The position numbers and the translations under genes were made by a program. Shown here piece after piece: positions 5,891 to 6,068 of a stretch of DNA of 6,068 nucleotides. The notes under the pieces were generated by a model that made no database searches, had not been told where the DNA came from, and saw only the letters and a program-made list of their open reading frames with translations. Origin of the DNA: DATLFI01 sp035524895 (GTDB taxonomy: Bacteria > Acidobacteriota > Thermoanaerobaculia > Multivoradales > Multivoraceae); contig DATLFI010000422.1 in NCBI GenBank assembly GCA_035524895.1, forward strand, positions 1-6,068. Direction: 5' to 3'. Each line of letters starts with the position of its first letter. Within the stretch, counting starts at the first letter, position 1.

Positions 5891-6068
5891 TCACCCGCCG
5901 ATGCAGTACAGGAACTTGTCGGTGCGCAGGAACAACCGGCCATCCGAGATGGCGATCGAGGACAGCGTGTAGCCATCGAGCTGGTTCTCTGCGAGCAGCT
6001 CGAAGTCGCCGTCGATCTTCACCACCGTGGTGGTGCCGCTCTCGTTGGTGGCGTAGAGCTTGCCGTCG
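5891..6068 (-). CDS. C-terminal end of a PQQ-like beta-propeller repeat protein (partial)
   Basis: The minus strand is open from the right edge of the window to a TGA at 5893-5891, giving the last 58 residues of a protein that starts outside. It begins DGKLYATNESGTTTVVKIDG and ends SDGRLFLRTDKFLYCIGG. The two repeated strand patterns, Asp-Gly-Lys/Arg-Leu-Tyr/Phe followed by a short strand, are typical blades of PQQ-binding-like (BamB/PQQ-dehydrogenase type) beta-propellers. The closing SDGR-(L/I)-F-(L/I)-RT-x-x-x-LYCIG signature is common at the end of secreted PQQ-like repeat proteins of environmental bacteria (from memory). Such proteins are often scaffolds that lack the cofactor. Enzymatic activity cannot be judged from this fragment. 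It is transcribed in the same direction as the TRAP genes, but the 101-base gap leaves operon membership open. Confidence 0.8.
   Translation of the reverse strand, partial: DGKLYATNESGTTTVVKIDGDFELLAENQLDGYTLSSIAISDGRLFLRTDKFLYCIGG

Noticed and set aside
2301..5972. A very long plus-strand open frame (about 1,223 codons) antisense to the whole TRAP block
   Set aside because: It lies exactly opposite three genes with clear family motifs. Its translation is dominated by Arg, His, Gln, Asp and Glu with no recognisable domain, as expected from the complement of GC-rich coding sequence. Two in-phase minus-strand genes extend it further.

Overview
The window is about 6 kb of very GC-rich bacterial DNA. 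Coding density is high, genes overlap tightly, and TTG and GTG starts are used. A lipoprotein-type TRAP binding protein, a fused TRAP permease and a PQQ-type beta-propeller point to a Gram-negative-type environmental bacterium, for example Myxococcota, Acidobacteriota or a related high-GC lineage. That placement is inferred from composition and gene types; no marker gene is present. I see no rRNA, tRNA, CRISPR array, insertion sequence or long repeat.

Left, plus strand (1-1655): the 3' end of a protein that weakly resembles the DUF4230 family. It is coupled through a TTGA overlap to a complete 429-residue phenylacetate-CoA ligase-like (PaaK-family) AMP-forming enzyme. That gene converges on the minus-strand block, and the two coding regions overlap tail to tail by 32 bases (1624-1655).

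Middle and right, minus strand (read right to left, 5789 to 1624): a TAXI-type TRAP solute-binding lipoprotein, a fused 4TM/12TM TRAP permease, and a cysteine-containing member of the glycine/sarcosine/betaine/D-proline reductase selenoprotein B family (PF07355 type). The permease and the reductase-like gene share a GTGA stop/start overlap, so they are very probably translationally coupled. The reductase-like protein has Cys-Pro-Val-Cys where GrdB-like selenoproteins carry their redox motif. At the right edge, also on the minus strand, is the C-terminal end of a PQQ-like beta-propeller protein, 101 bases upstream of the binding-protein gene.

How it may work together: the lipoprotein captures a small solute (carboxylate or amino-acid-like) in the periplasm, the fused permease imports it with an ion gradient, and the reductase-like protein acts on it or on a product in the cytoplasm. 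The convergent CoA ligase could activate a related acid, but it is on the other strand and that link is speculative. The most interesting element is the coupling of an orphan Cys-type GrdB-family protein to a dedicated TAXI-TRAP importer, with no pyruvoyl subunit (GrdE/PrdA) or other Stickland partner in the window.
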